In this document: piece by piece, positions 24,270 through 32,672 of the stretch | How the letters are laid out: every line of letters starts with the position of its first letter | Position numbering within the stretch: position 1 is the first letter of the stretch | Source of the DNA: Peptococcaceae bacterium BRH_c4a | Lineage (GTDB): Bacteria; Bacillota; Desulfotomaculia; Desulfotomaculales; Desulfocucumaceae | Direction: 5' to 3' | Assembly (NCBI GenBank): GCA_000961585.1 | Contig: LADN01000089.1 | Coordinates: 1-64,000 of the forward strand | DNA: 64,000 bases | Notes under the pieces: generated by a model | What the model saw: only the letters and a program-made list of their open reading frames with translations | Databases searched by the model: none | What the model was told of the DNA's origin: nothing | Program-made: the position numbers and the translations under genes

Positions 24270-25865
24270 TTATTGCTTTGACCGCTTTCCAAGAGCCCTT
24301 TGCCTGAGATCGGTTTTTAATATCTTACCCATCGGGTTGCGCGGAAGTGCGTCTATGAATTCCACGTTGCGGGGCACTTTAAAATCAGCCAGGCGCGAAC
24401 GGCAGAATTCGGTTATGTCCTGGACCGATACGGACATTCCTTTTTTCAGCACCACATAAGCCAAAATGTCTTCGCCCAGCTTTTCGTGGGGTTTGGCCAC
24501 CACAGCCGCTTCCAGGACGGCCGGATGCTCGTAAAGAGCATTCTCAATTTCCATGGAAGCGATGTTAAACCCGCCCCGGATGATGATGTCCTTTTTCCTG
24601 TCCACGTGGTAAATAAACCCGTCCTCATCCCTGACCACCAAGTCCCCGCTGTGCAACCAGCCTCCGAGCAGAGCCTTCTTTGTGGCCTCGCTATCTTTAA
24701 AGTAGCCCTTCATGATGGCCGGGCCCCGGTAGCAAATTTCACCGATTTGTCCGGCCTTTACGTCCTGGCCGCTGTCGTCAACGATGCGAACCTCTACGAG
24801 GGGCATTCCTTCTTTTCCCACCGACCCCAGCTTGCTCAGGGCAAATTCTCCGGGTAAATAGGTCCCCGTGGGTCCGGCCTCGGTTAAGCCGTAAGTCTGC
24901 CGAAGCTCTATGCCCGGGAAATGTTCATAAAGCTTTTTGATGATTTCCTTCGGCATGGGCGCGCCGCCGTAATCCATTAGCCGAATGCTTGAAAGATCGA
25001 ACCGGGGGGTCAGGCCGGAATCCAGGATGTAGGTATAGACCGAAGGAACGCCCACGTAAACAGTGGCTCTTTCTTCTTCCATGGCAGCCAGGGTGTCCTT
25101 GACCTGGAACTCGGGATCGATAACCAGAGTTGCACCGAAATAAAGGACGGACATGAGGTTGAAATGGCAGCCCGAGCTGGTGAAGAAGGGAAATGCGCTT
25201 TGGTAAACATCGGTGGGCCTTAATCCTAAAGCTCCCCCCACCGCTATTCCGGTGGCTACCGTGCTTCCGTGAGTATGCATGACGCCCTTGGGCAAGCCGG
25301 TGGTTCCGGAGGTATACAGCCAGTCGGCATCGTCATCTTCGCTCACTTCAGACAATTCCTTGCCCGCGGCTGTTCCGAAAGCCAGCACTTTTTCAAAGTC
25401 TATGCCTATTTGCGCCTCCCCTTTCCCCACCTCGATAATTTGATCCAAGGAAGTGATATTATTTTTGATCTCATTGACCATGGGAAGAAACTTCTTTTCC
25501 ACCACAAGATATCTGGCCCCGCAGTGATTGAGGATATATTCAAGTTCCCGGCCCACATATCGTGTATTTACGGGAACGTTAACGGCCCCCAGCTTGTGGG
25601 TGGAAAGAAATGTCAGCACGCATTCCGCCCCGGCAAAATTTGATAAGAATAGGGCCACCCGGTCCGATTTTCTCAAACCTATTTTATATAGGCCGCCGGC
25701 CAGTTTGCCGGTTAGCCAGTCCAGTTGCCTGTAGGTCAGACGCATCTGAAAATCCCGGCCGCTTTGGGCGACCACTGCCAGCTTGTTGGGATAGGCGTCG
25801 GATCTGGCTTTAAGCAGATCGGGCACGGTTTTCTCAGCGATGTTCTCCGGAAGCCTTTGACCCAC
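24270..25865 (-). CDS. Acyl-CoA synthetase (AMP-forming), copy 1
   Basis: 531 residues from GTG 25865, chosen because ATGGAGGTGA lies 6 bases upstream; ATG 25880 and 25895 are alternatives. ANL-superfamily motifs: LYTSGTTGLPKGVMHTH (P-loop), ELRQTYGLTEAGPTGTY (adenylate site), GWLHSGDLVVRDEDGFIYH and KDIIIRGGFNIASMEIE, and the catalytic Lys in PRNPMGKILKTDL near the end. It activates a carboxylic acid to its acyl-CoA. It lies 15 bases before the SDR gene's upstream region and after a second ligase on the same strand. Confidence 0.9.
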   Translation of the reverse strand: MGQRLPENIAEKTVPDLLKARSDAYPNKLAVVAQSGRDFQMRLTYRQLDWLTGKLAGGLYKIGLRKSDRVALFLSNFAGAECVLTFLSTHKLGAVNVPVNTRYVGRELEYILNHCGARYLVVEKKFLPMVNEIKNNITSLDQIIEVGKGEAQIGIDFEKVLAFGTAAGKELSEVSEDDDADWLYTSGTTGLPKGVMHTHGSTVATGIAVGGALGLRPTDVYQSAFPFFTSSGCHFNLMSVLYFGATLVIDPEFQVKDTLAAMEEERATVYVGVPSVYTYILDSGLTPRFDLSSIRLMDYGGAPMPKEIIKKLYEHFPGIELRQTYGLTEAGPTGTYLPGEFALSKLGSVGKEGMPLVEVRIVDDSGQDVKAGQIGEICYRGPAIMKGYFKDSEATKKALLGGWLHSGDLVVRDEDGFIYHVDRKKDIIIRGGFNIASMEIENALYEHPAVLEAAVVAKPHEKLGEDILAYVVLKKGMSVSVQDITEFCRSRLADFKVPRNVEFIDALPRNPMGKILKTDLRQRALGKRSKQ

Positions 25866-25910
25866 CTGTGTCACCTCCATTGTTGGGATTTCCAATCCCG
25901 GTGCTTTCCC

Positions 25911-27548
25911 TTATGCCCTTACCGGCGGCAGGCCCAGTTTTGCAGCGATGTCTTTGCGAAGCTCATTCTTTTTCACCTTCCCCGAGGAAGTCATGGGAAA
26001 TTCGCCGGCAATTTCCAGCCTTTCGGGAAGCTTTTGCTTGGCCAGATTATACCCCGAAAGAAAACTAACCACTTCTTCCAAGGTCAGGCTCTTACCACCA
26101 CGCAACCTTACATAGGCGCATACTTTTTCCCCCAACTTCAGGTCGGGCATGGCCACAACGGCTGCTTCCTCGATGTACGGGTGGGTATGAAGCAAATCCT
26201 CAATTTCTTTGGCGCTTATGTTTTCCCCCCCCCGTATGATGATGTCCTTTTTCCGGCCGGTAATGGTAAGATAGCTCTCATCGTCCAGTTTTCCAATGTC
26301 CCCCGTATGGAACCAGCCGTTGGGATCAAAACATTCATCATTGAGGGAAGGATTTCTATATCCCACAAAAAGCTCCGGTCCGTTGACCACTATTTCCCCC
26401 TCCTGGCCTACGGAAAGGGGGTTGTTGTCAAAATCAACGATGCGCACATCGTAGCCAACCACCATGCCGTCGGTTTCGGCCGCCTTCTTCAGGGGGCCAT
26501 CCCTTTTAATCCCCAGCGATACCGTAGGGGCCTCGGAAGATCCGTAAACCCTGAAAACTCTCCAGCCCACCTCATTCCAGGCCTCCCTGATCAGTTCCGG
26601 CGGCACGGAAGCACCACCGCAGGCAAAGGACCTGATGGAGCTGACGTCGTGCTTTTTGATTTCAGGGGAATGAAGCATGTGCTGCAGGAAGGGGGTTGCA
26701 GCCACTGTAAAGGTGCACTTTTCCTTTTCAATCAGTTTAATAGCTTTTTCCGGCTGCCAGATATCCATAAGCACGGCGGTGCAGCCTATAATAACAGGCA
26801 TCTCCAATGCATACAAAAAGCCGGTGATATGGGTGACGGGTGAAGACATAAAAACAATATCTTCCTGATCCAGTTCCAGAAAGTTCCTTACATTCATTAT
26901 TTCGCAGGTCAGCGTGTTGTGTGTATGCTGTACCCCTTTGGGCTCGGCCGTTGTGCCTGAAGTGTAGAGAAGGAGCTTGATGTCATTCGGATCAACCGGC
27001 GCTTCCAGGGGCGGCGGGCTGCCGTTGCCCTGCAGTAGTTCCTCCAGATTAACCATACCCCCTTGCGCATCATCGCCCGCCACGATGACATGGGAAATTT
27101 CAGGAAGGTTTGGCCAGAGCCTTTTCATCATCTGAACATAGTCGAAATTCCTAAAGACTGAAGGAATAATCATTACTTTAGACACCGACTGTTTAAGAAT
27201 AAATTCTACTTCCCGTTCCTTATATATGGGGATGATGGGGTTGATAACCGCCCCCAGTTTTGTAGCCGCCAGATTAATTATTGCTGTTTGGTGCCAGTTT
27301 GGCAGTTGAAAAGATACAACATCACCTTTTCTGATGCCAATGTTGTATAAGGATGTGGCCAGGTTATTGGCCATGGTCTCTATTTGCCGAAAGGTAAACC
27401 GGACCTTTTTATCCACCAGGGCTATCTTCTCAGGATATTGGTTTAATCTCTCTTTCATAAAATCGTCTATGGTTTTATTCAGCCAGTTCCCCGATTGTGT
27501 GTATTTGTACTTCATCTCTCCAGTAATCCTTATAGCGGAACCGCTCAA
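25911..27548 (-). CDS. Acyl-CoA synthetase (AMP-forming), copy 2
   Basis: About 545 residues. Motifs: LLYTSGTTAEPKGVQHTH, FRVYGSSEAPTVSLG, GWFHTGDIGKLDDESYLTI, KKDIIIRGGENISAKEIE, and the terminal MTSSGKVKKNELRK lysine. The start is uncertain: TTG 27548 has GGAGGGG 6 bases upstream, ATG 27515 (MKYKYTQSGNW) and ATG 27563 are alternatives. The frame further upstream overlaps the ABC ATPase gene and is excluded. Resembles medium-chain or cyclohexane-carboxylate-type CoA ligases by its general pattern only; the substrate is unknown. Confidence 0.88.
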   Translation of the reverse strand: MSGSAIRITGEMKYKYTQSGNWLNKTIDDFMKERLNQYPEKIALVDKKVRFTFRQIETMANNLATSLYNIGIRKGDVVSFQLPNWHQTAIINLAATKLGAVINPIIPIYKEREVEFILKQSVSKVMIIPSVFRNFDYVQMMKRLWPNLPEISHVIVAGDDAQGGMVNLEELLQGNGSPPPLEAPVDPNDIKLLLYTSGTTAEPKGVQHTHNTLTCEIMNVRNFLELDQEDIVFMSSPVTHITGFLYALEMPVIIGCTAVLMDIWQPEKAIKLIEKEKCTFTVAATPFLQHMLHSPEIKKHDVSSIRSFACGGASVPPELIREAWNEVGWRVFRVYGSSEAPTVSLGIKRDGPLKKAAETDGMVVGYDVRIVDFDNNPLSVGQEGEIVVNGPELFVGYRNPSLNDECFDPNGWFHTGDIGKLDDESYLTITGRKKDIIIRGGENISAKEIEDLLHTHPYIEEAAVVAMPDLKLGEKVCAYVRLRGGKSLTLEEVVSFLSGYNLAKQKLPERLEIAGEFPMTSSGKVKKNELRKDIAAKLGLPPVRA

Positions 27549-27570
27549 CACAATCCCCTCCATCGTGTCA

Positions 27571-28275
27571 TTAGACCGACAAGTATTTTCGCTTAATATC
27601 TTCTTGATCGTCAAAATCATCCCAGCTACCCTTAAAAACGATTTTTCCTCCGTCAATCAAATAAACATATTCGGTACAGTAGCGCGAAAACCACAAGTTC
27701 TGTTCGGCCAGCAGGATGGCCATATTCCACTTCTGACAGAAGCCGCGGATGACCATGGCCAGTTCCTTTACGATTAGTGGGGCCAGGCCTTCTGCCGGTT
27801 CATCCATTAGGACCAGTTCCGGCCGCCCCATAAAGGTTCGGGCCACAGTGAGCATTTGCTGTTCACCCCCGCTCAGCTGCCCTCCTTTGCGGTTGCGCAG
27901 TTTCATCAAAAGGGGGAAGGTTTCCAAAACATACTCCATAGCAAAGGGCTCCGTTCTGCCCGCAGTGGCGTACCGACCCACAGCCAAGTTGTCAGTTACT
28001 GAAAGCTCCTGGTAAATACGCCGGTCCTCGGGCACAAACCCCAGTCCCATCCTTGCTTTCTGATAGGTCTTGCAGTTGGTGATATCCCTTCCCTTGAAAT
28101 TGACCGCGCCCTTTATTTTGGGGCCCATACCCATAATGGCTTTCAGTGTGGTTGTTTTCCCAGCCCCGTTTCGGCCCAGCAAAGCAACACCTTTGCCCTC
28201 GGGAATATGCAGGGATATTTGCTGTACAATGTAGTTGGTGCCGTAGTATGCCTCGAGATTTTCAACTGAAAGCAT
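27571..28275 (-). CDS. livF: ABC importer ATPase, LivF type
   Basis: 234 residues from ATG 28275 (MLSVENLEAYYG, family start). Walker A LLGRNGAGKTTTLKAIMG, signature QLSGGEQQMLTVARTFMGRPELVLMDEPAEGLAP with Walker B, and the LivF-type FCQKWNMAILLAEQNL switch region. It is the second ATPase of a hydrophobic-amino-acid-type (HAAT) importer. It overlaps livG by 14 bases. Systems of this family in catabolic operons often import carboxylates rather than amino acids (established for several, not shown here). Confidence 0.93.
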   Translation of the reverse strand: MLSVENLEAYYGTNYIVQQISLHIPEGKGVALLGRNGAGKTTTLKAIMGMGPKIKGAVNFKGRDITNCKTYQKARMGLGFVPEDRRIYQELSVTDNLAVGRYATAGRTEPFAMEYVLETFPLLMKLRNRKGGQLSGGEQQMLTVARTFMGRPELVLMDEPAEGLAPLIVKELAMVIRGFCQKWNMAILLAEQNLWFSRYCTEYVYLIDGGKIVFKGSWDDFDDQEDIKRKYLSV

Positions 28276-29044
28276 CGAAATCGCCCTCTTTTCCCAGGTA
28301 TACTTCCTGTACGGCCGGGTCTTTGCGTATCTCCTCCGGCTTTCCACTGGCCACCAGCCTTCCGTAGTATAAGACGGAAATGTTGTCGGCCAGGCTGAAT
28401 ACAACGTCCATATCGTGTTCGGTGAGAAAAACAGTGAACCTCCTGTTTGAGTGCAGCCTTTTGATTAAATTTACCGTGTCCCGGGTTTCCTCCGGTGACA
28501 TTCCGGCCGTGGGTTCGTCAAGAAGCAGAAGGTCCGGCTCCTGGGCCAGGGCCATGGCAAGTTCCAATCGCTTCTTGTCGCCGTGGGATAATGTTTTAAC
28601 ATAGATATTTCTTTTATCAGTCAAACCGATTTCATCAAGAATGGCCCCGGTTTTTTCCAGGACATACCTGGGGGGCCTGAAAAAGTCCCGGGGCACCCGT
28701 ACCTTCTTTTGCCACCCGGCATAGGCCTGAAGGGCCACATAGAGACTTTCCTCAACGCTCATGTCGGGGAATACCCGGGCTACCTGAAAACAACGTCCGA
28801 TGCCCATTTGCACCCTCTTCCAGGAGACCTGGCGGGTGATATCCCTGCCCCTGTATACGACTGCCCCCTCATTGGCCAGATTTTCCCCGCTTATGACCGA
28901 AAAAAGCGTGGTTTTACCCGCCCCGTTAGGCCCTATCAAGACCCGGATTTCTCCTGCCTCCAGGCAGAGGGAAACCCCGTCCAAGGCCTTGAACTGGTGA
29001 TAGTATTTCTCAATGTCCCTGATTTCCAGCACTATGTCACTCAT
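28262..29044 (-). CDS. livG: ABC importer ATPase, LivG type
   Basis: 260 residues from ATG 29044 (GGGGGGG 9 bases upstream). Walker A IGPNGAGKTTLFSVISG, signature LSHGDKKRLELAMALAQEPDLLLLDEPTAGMSPEE, and the LivG-typical FTVFLTEHDMDVVFSLADNISVLYYGRLVASG. It pairs with LivF. It overlaps livM by 8 bases and livF by 14, which suggests a coupled polycistron. Confidence 0.93.
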   Translation of the reverse strand: MSDIVLEIRDIEKYYHQFKALDGVSLCLEAGEIRVLIGPNGAGKTTLFSVISGENLANEGAVVYRGRDITRQVSWKRVQMGIGRCFQVARVFPDMSVEESLYVALQAYAGWQKKVRVPRDFFRPPRYVLEKTGAILDEIGLTDKRNIYVKTLSHGDKKRLELAMALAQEPDLLLLDEPTAGMSPEETRDTVNLIKRLHSNRRFTVFLTEHDMDVVFSLADNISVLYYGRLVASGKPEEIRKDPAVQEVYLGKEGDFDAFS

Positions 29045-30086
29045 TGATAACATCCCCCCCGGGCATTAGCTTGGAAGCGGCAGCACTACCCTCATTACGA
29101 GAGGATTTTTTTATTGAGGGTTTTCCTATCAGCCACGAAGTAACCAGCCCCAGAATCCCGCCTGGAAAGGCCAGCACCACCGTCAGCAGCAAAAGGCCCA
29201 TGATCAGGCTGGACATGCCTGTCATAGCCCGTGTAAGGTATTCAAAGATTCCAAAAATTACTGCCCCGGTTGCCGGACCCCAGAAAAAGTTGGCCCCGCC
29301 CATCAGTGTAAGCAGGATGGGGGTCGTGGAGTATATCCAAGTAGCCATCTCGGGCATTAAAACTCCGGTCAGCGGTCCATAAACGGCTCCGGCCAGGCCG
29401 GCTATCGACCCGGCTATGGCAAAAGAAATTAACTGGTACAACCTGACATTGATGCCTAAAAAACTTGCCCGGACATGGTTTTGTTTGATTGACATTAAAA
29501 TGCGGCCGAAATTTGAGTGAGTAACGGCCCAGAGAATAAATAGACCCAGGCTGACACAAATGAGTATAAGGTAATAATAACTAACGGGAGATGCCAAACT
29601 TATCTGGGCCAAACCAAGGTTAATGGTTCCCCTGGGTATGTCCGCCAGGCCGTTTTCTCCTCCGGTTGCAGGCCACTTGAAAATTACCTGGTAAACAATC
29701 TGGCCGAGGGCCAGGGTTAAAATAGCGAAGTATATGCCGCTGGCCCGGAGTGAGATGTACCCCAAGAAAGCTGCCACCAGTCCCCCTGCTATAACAGCCA
29801 GTATTATTCCTCCGGATAGTGAGGCCCCGCTCTTTACATACAGAGCGGCCACATAAGCACCCGTGGCAAAGTATGCCGCCTGTCCAAAAGAAATTAACCC
29901 GGTGTAATTAAACAGCTGATTAAAGCTTGCGGCAAACAAGATATAAATCAATACCAGGCTGGCACGAAAAGTGATGCCCGGATTTGCCCATAGAGGAAGA
30001 CTTAAGGCCAGCACAATAATAATGGCAGCAGTTGCTAATCTTAACAGTATAAAATTTTTTGTTATTAATTGTCTGAACAAAGTCAA
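29037..30086 (-). CDS. livM: ABC importer permease, LivM type
   Basis: 349 residues, about nine or ten hydrophobic segments. LivM marks: NYTGLISFGQAAYFATGAYVAAL, YFAILTLALGQIVYQV, and AIAGSIAGLAGAVYGPLTG followed by LTLMGGANFFWGPATGAVIFG. TTG start with GAGGTGGG. It forms the channel with LivH. The C-terminal ~30 residues are polar. Confidence 0.93.
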   Translation of the reverse strand: MTLFRQLITKNFILLRLATAAIIIVLALSLPLWANPGITFRASLVLIYILFAASFNQLFNYTGLISFGQAAYFATGAYVAALYVKSGASLSGGIILAVIAGGLVAAFLGYISLRASGIYFAILTLALGQIVYQVIFKWPATGGENGLADIPRGTINLGLAQISLASPVSYYYLILICVSLGLFILWAVTHSNFGRILMSIKQNHVRASFLGINVRLYQLISFAIAGSIAGLAGAVYGPLTGVLMPEMATWIYSTTPILLTLMGGANFFWGPATGAVIFGIFEYLTRAMTGMSSLIMGLLLLTVVLAFPGGILGLVTSWLIGKPSIKKSSRNEGSAAASKLMPGGDVINE

Positions 30087-30092
30087 CCCACC

Positions 30093-30974
30093 TCATTTTG
30101 TGGATATACTGCTCTCAAAAAGCCCATGGGGCTTGACAAGTAAAATTAGGGCCATCGCTGCATAAAACGCTATCCCCGGTATTTGCGGGAGGTAAATGGT
30201 TCCGAAAGAATCCACCAGGCCCAAGATAATTGCCGCCAGAAAAGCTCCTCCGATGTTTCCCAGCCCGCCCACCACAACTACGCCAAAAGCCTGAATGATA
30301 AAGCTCGATGCCATGGTAGGCGTGATGGCCTGGTTAGGGGCGCCAATTCCGCCCCCAATGGCGGCAAGAAATATCCCAAAGGCAAAAATCATTGTGTAGA
30401 TAATGGGTACGTTGATTCCCAGCGCACTGGTCATGTCCGGGTCACCGGCCGCAGCCCTGATAATTTTGCCGGCAGGAGAGCGGTTTATCAACAGGTTGAG
30501 CAATACAGCCACCGCCACTCCTGCGGCTATAATCACCAAAGAATAACTGGGAATTATGGTATTGAAAATTTCAGTACCCCCTCCCAGGCCCTTGGGGGAT
30601 GGCAGGGCTAAAAACTGCAGGCCCCATATACCCTCAACGCTTCCTTCAATGACCAGCAGAAGGGCGTATGTGGCTATCAGCATGTAAGCCTCATCAAGTT
30701 GATAAAACCGCCTGATTATCAGCCTCTCCAAAATTGCGCCGATAATGGCCAGTATTATTCCGCACAAAAAAACTATTAGAAAGAATTTTAGGGGGGAAAG
30801 TGCATGGTTTCGGATAAAGGTATAGGTTAAATAAACCCCCAGCATAAAGAATCCGCCGTGTGCAAAATTAAGTATTTTGAGAACACCAAAAACCAGGGAC
30901 AGACCCGAGGCCACCAGGAATACCATCATGGCCCAGGTCAAACCGTTAACCAGCGGTAAAAACAGCGTTTCCAA
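30093..30974 (-). CDS. livH: ABC importer permease, LivH type
   Basis: 293 residues with eight or so membrane segments; LNFAHGGFFMLGVYLTY, RAAAGDPDMTSALGINV (EAA-like loop) and VVVGGLGNIGGAFLAAIILGLVDSFG are LivH features. TTG start with GGAGGGG. It is separated from the substrate-binding protein gene by a 104-base gap holding a strong hairpin. Confidence 0.93.
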   Translation of the reverse strand: METLFLPLVNGLTWAMMVFLVASGLSLVFGVLKILNFAHGGFFMLGVYLTYTFIRNHALSPLKFFLIVFLCGIILAIIGAILERLIIRRFYQLDEAYMLIATYALLLVIEGSVEGIWGLQFLALPSPKGLGGGTEIFNTIIPSYSLVIIAAGVAVAVLLNLLINRSPAGKIIRAAAGDPDMTSALGINVPIIYTMIFAFGIFLAAIGGGIGAPNQAITPTMASSFIIQAFGVVVVGGLGNIGGAFLAAIILGLVDSFGTIYLPQIPGIAFYAAMALILLVKPHGLFESSISTK

Positions 30975-31015
30975 ACCAACCCCTCCATTTTAGCGTTAAT
31001 CCCCAGTTTTGTGTA

Positions 31016-31062
31016 GGTGACCTGGTTTCCCGGCTGTATCCGGGTGATAAACCAAGTCACCC
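31016..31062 (-). terminator. Hairpin between binding-protein and permease genes
   Basis: Long stem with arms GGTGAC-x-TGGTTT...CCCGG and CCGGG...AAACCA-x-GTCACC around loop CTGTAT, no T-run. It sits just after the binding-protein stop. Such hairpins usually protect the upstream mRNA from 3' decay or cause partial termination, giving more binding protein than permease (known for ABC importers; inferred here). Confidence 0.7.
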
Positions 31063-31078
31063 TTTAACAATTGCCTGC

Positions 31079-32365
31079 CTACTCAAGTTTAAGAGGCTTC
31101 CCCGGGGAAGGTGGTTCAATAAGGTCGTCTCCCTTATACACCTTAAATTCATCTACTTTCCACCCGGGTTCTTCTTTAACAGGTACCACATGGATGATGT
31201 TGACATCTTTGATCGTTTGGTGGTCCTCGGCGCGGATAGTGCGCTTTCCGCTCACCGAGTCAAAGGTCAAGCCCTCCAAAGCCTTGATGACGGCGTCGGT
31301 ATCCGTGGCTTTTGCCTTTTCAATGGCCGCTTTATAGGCCATCAGGGCACTGTGGGCTTCCCCTACCCACCCGGTGGGGTACTTGTCCTTATACTCCTTG
31401 ACGTATTCGTCATACACCTTTTTAGCCATCGGGCTGTCTTTATAAGCTTCATAGTACCAGTGGGTCCCAATCCAGTGGGGTGGGGTCATATTGCCCATGG
31501 CCTTGGGCACCAAAAATTCATTGGCCGAATCAACCATAACATCTATTTTATCAAAGAATGCGTACGGGACGGCCTGCCTGAACATTGTTACCGCGTCTCC
31601 GCCGTATTCAGAGGTGAAAACTCCCTTTGCTTTTGAATTCAGGACTGCGGTGATGAAGTTTTTATAGTCGGTGGCCCCGTAAGGCGCCCTCTGTACTGAA
31701 ACGATCTCCAATTCCTTTTTAGCTATTTCGGGATAATATTTTTTAAGCCCAGCCTCGAAGTTATCCCATGTGCTCCTGCCATATTCATGGTCCGGGATAA
31801 TGCATCCCCATTTGGTGGTGTTCGGATATCTTTCGGCCATCAGCTTGGCCATGGCCCGTTCCCTCATATAGGGGTTATCCGTAATGCGGAAATAGTGTTT
31901 GTTAAAATTCTGATGGGTCAGGCGGTCAGAATGCGCGGCTGTTGTGATTATGACCCCCTTTTCTTTCTCCATCAGCGGGCTTACGGCCAGAGCCACAGCG
32001 CTGCTGGCTACGCCAAAATACATATTTATACCCTGGGAAAGAAGTTCCCGGGCCACAGCCACTCCGGTGTCCGGATTGGCTTTTGTGTCCCTGATCACCA
32101 GTTCCACCGGGCGCCCCATTATGCCGCCGGCGTCATTCACCTGTTTGACCGCTATTTTTGCTCCGCGCTCCATTTCTTCGCCCAGAATTGCCTGGGAACC
32201 GCTTAAGGGAACAATAACCCCGAATTTAATGGGCTCTTTGCCCTCCGCCTTTTTACCTTCCGACGGCGCCGACTCTTTTTTTTGCCCCCCGCACCCCGCC
32301 ACCAATACCATCACCAGCAACGAAATCGTCAGGGCAGCCAAAAGGCGTGAAAAACCTCTCTTCAA
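31079..32365 (-). CDS. Branched-chain-amino-acid-type substrate-binding lipoprotein
   Basis: 428 residues. Lipoprotein signal: basic MKRGFSR, hydrophobic core, lipobox LVAGC with Cys about residue 25. The mature part is a Periplasmic-binding-protein type 1 fold (peripla_BP_6): IKFGVIVPLSGSQAILGEEMERGAKIAVKQVNDAGGIMG..., then NPDTGVAVARELLSQGI and the usual C-terminal lobe. It captures the substrate for LivHMGF. The ligand cannot be read from sequence; operon partners (CoA ligases) suggest an organic acid. First gene of the leftward operon; TTG start. Confidence 0.93.
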   Translation of the reverse strand: MKRGFSRLLAALTISLLVMVLVAGCGGQKKESAPSEGKKAEGKEPIKFGVIVPLSGSQAILGEEMERGAKIAVKQVNDAGGIMGRPVELVIRDTKANPDTGVAVARELLSQGINMYFGVASSAVALAVSPLMEKEKGVIITTAAHSDRLTHQNFNKHYFRITDNPYMRERAMAKLMAERYPNTTKWGCIIPDHEYGRSTWDNFEAGLKKYYPEIAKKELEIVSVQRAPYGATDYKNFITAVLNSKAKGVFTSEYGGDAVTMFRQAVPYAFFDKIDVMVDSANEFLVPKAMGNMTPPHWIGTHWYYEAYKDSPMAKKVYDEYVKEYKDKYPTGWVGEAHSALMAYKAAIEKAKATDTDAVIKALEGLTFDSVSGKRTIRAEDHQTIKDVNIIHVVPVKEEPGWKVDEFKVYKGDDLIEPPSPGKPLKLE

Positions 32366-32495
32366 AAAAAATCCCCCTTTCCAGTTTGTTATTTTGTTTG
32401 ATAAGTATTAGTTGTATAATTACTGTAATATTTTCACCTCCTTGGGATTTCTTATAAAACACCCTCCAACAAAAAAACGATTATTATGAGAATAT

Positions 32496-32511
32496 TGCAA
32501 AATATATACCA
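32496..32511 (-). promoter_or_regulatory. Sigma-54 (-24/-12) promoter of the leftward transport/catabolic operon
   Basis: Minus strand TGGTATATATTTTGCA: GG and GC with exactly 10 bases between, consensus TGGCAC-N5-TTGCA with two changes (both in the first half). The predicted start is near 32484, 119 bases upstream of the binding-protein gene. The divergent gene encodes a sigma-54 activator. Confidence 0.82.
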
Positions 32512-32560
32512 TGACATAAGGGTACATTCTGACCTTAAAAAAACAGGAAAAGAAACCCTT

Positions 32561-32600
32561 TGGTACAGAATTCAACCATTTTTGGTTCGGTAATTAACCA
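32561..32600. promoter_or_regulatory. Two tandem 18-bp activator sites TGGT-N10-ACCA
   Basis: Site 1, 32561-32578, TGGTACAGAATTCAACCA; site 2, 32583-32600, TGGTTCGGTAATTAACCA. Centres are 22 bp apart (two helical turns) and about 85 and 107 bp upstream of the sigma-54 start. This is the classic position of upstream activating sequences. A third copy lies at 35641. Confidence 0.75.
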
Positions 32601-32672
32601 TCTAAGTTTCTGAAAGGGTTGAAATAAGATATAACTGGAATAAATTAAAAAAATAAGCAAGGGGGGCTGGAA

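Noticed and set aside
25725-26843. 372-codon open frame antisense to two acyl-CoA synthetase genes
   Set aside because: Spans the ends of two convincing ligase genes on the other strand; composition typical of a shadow frame.
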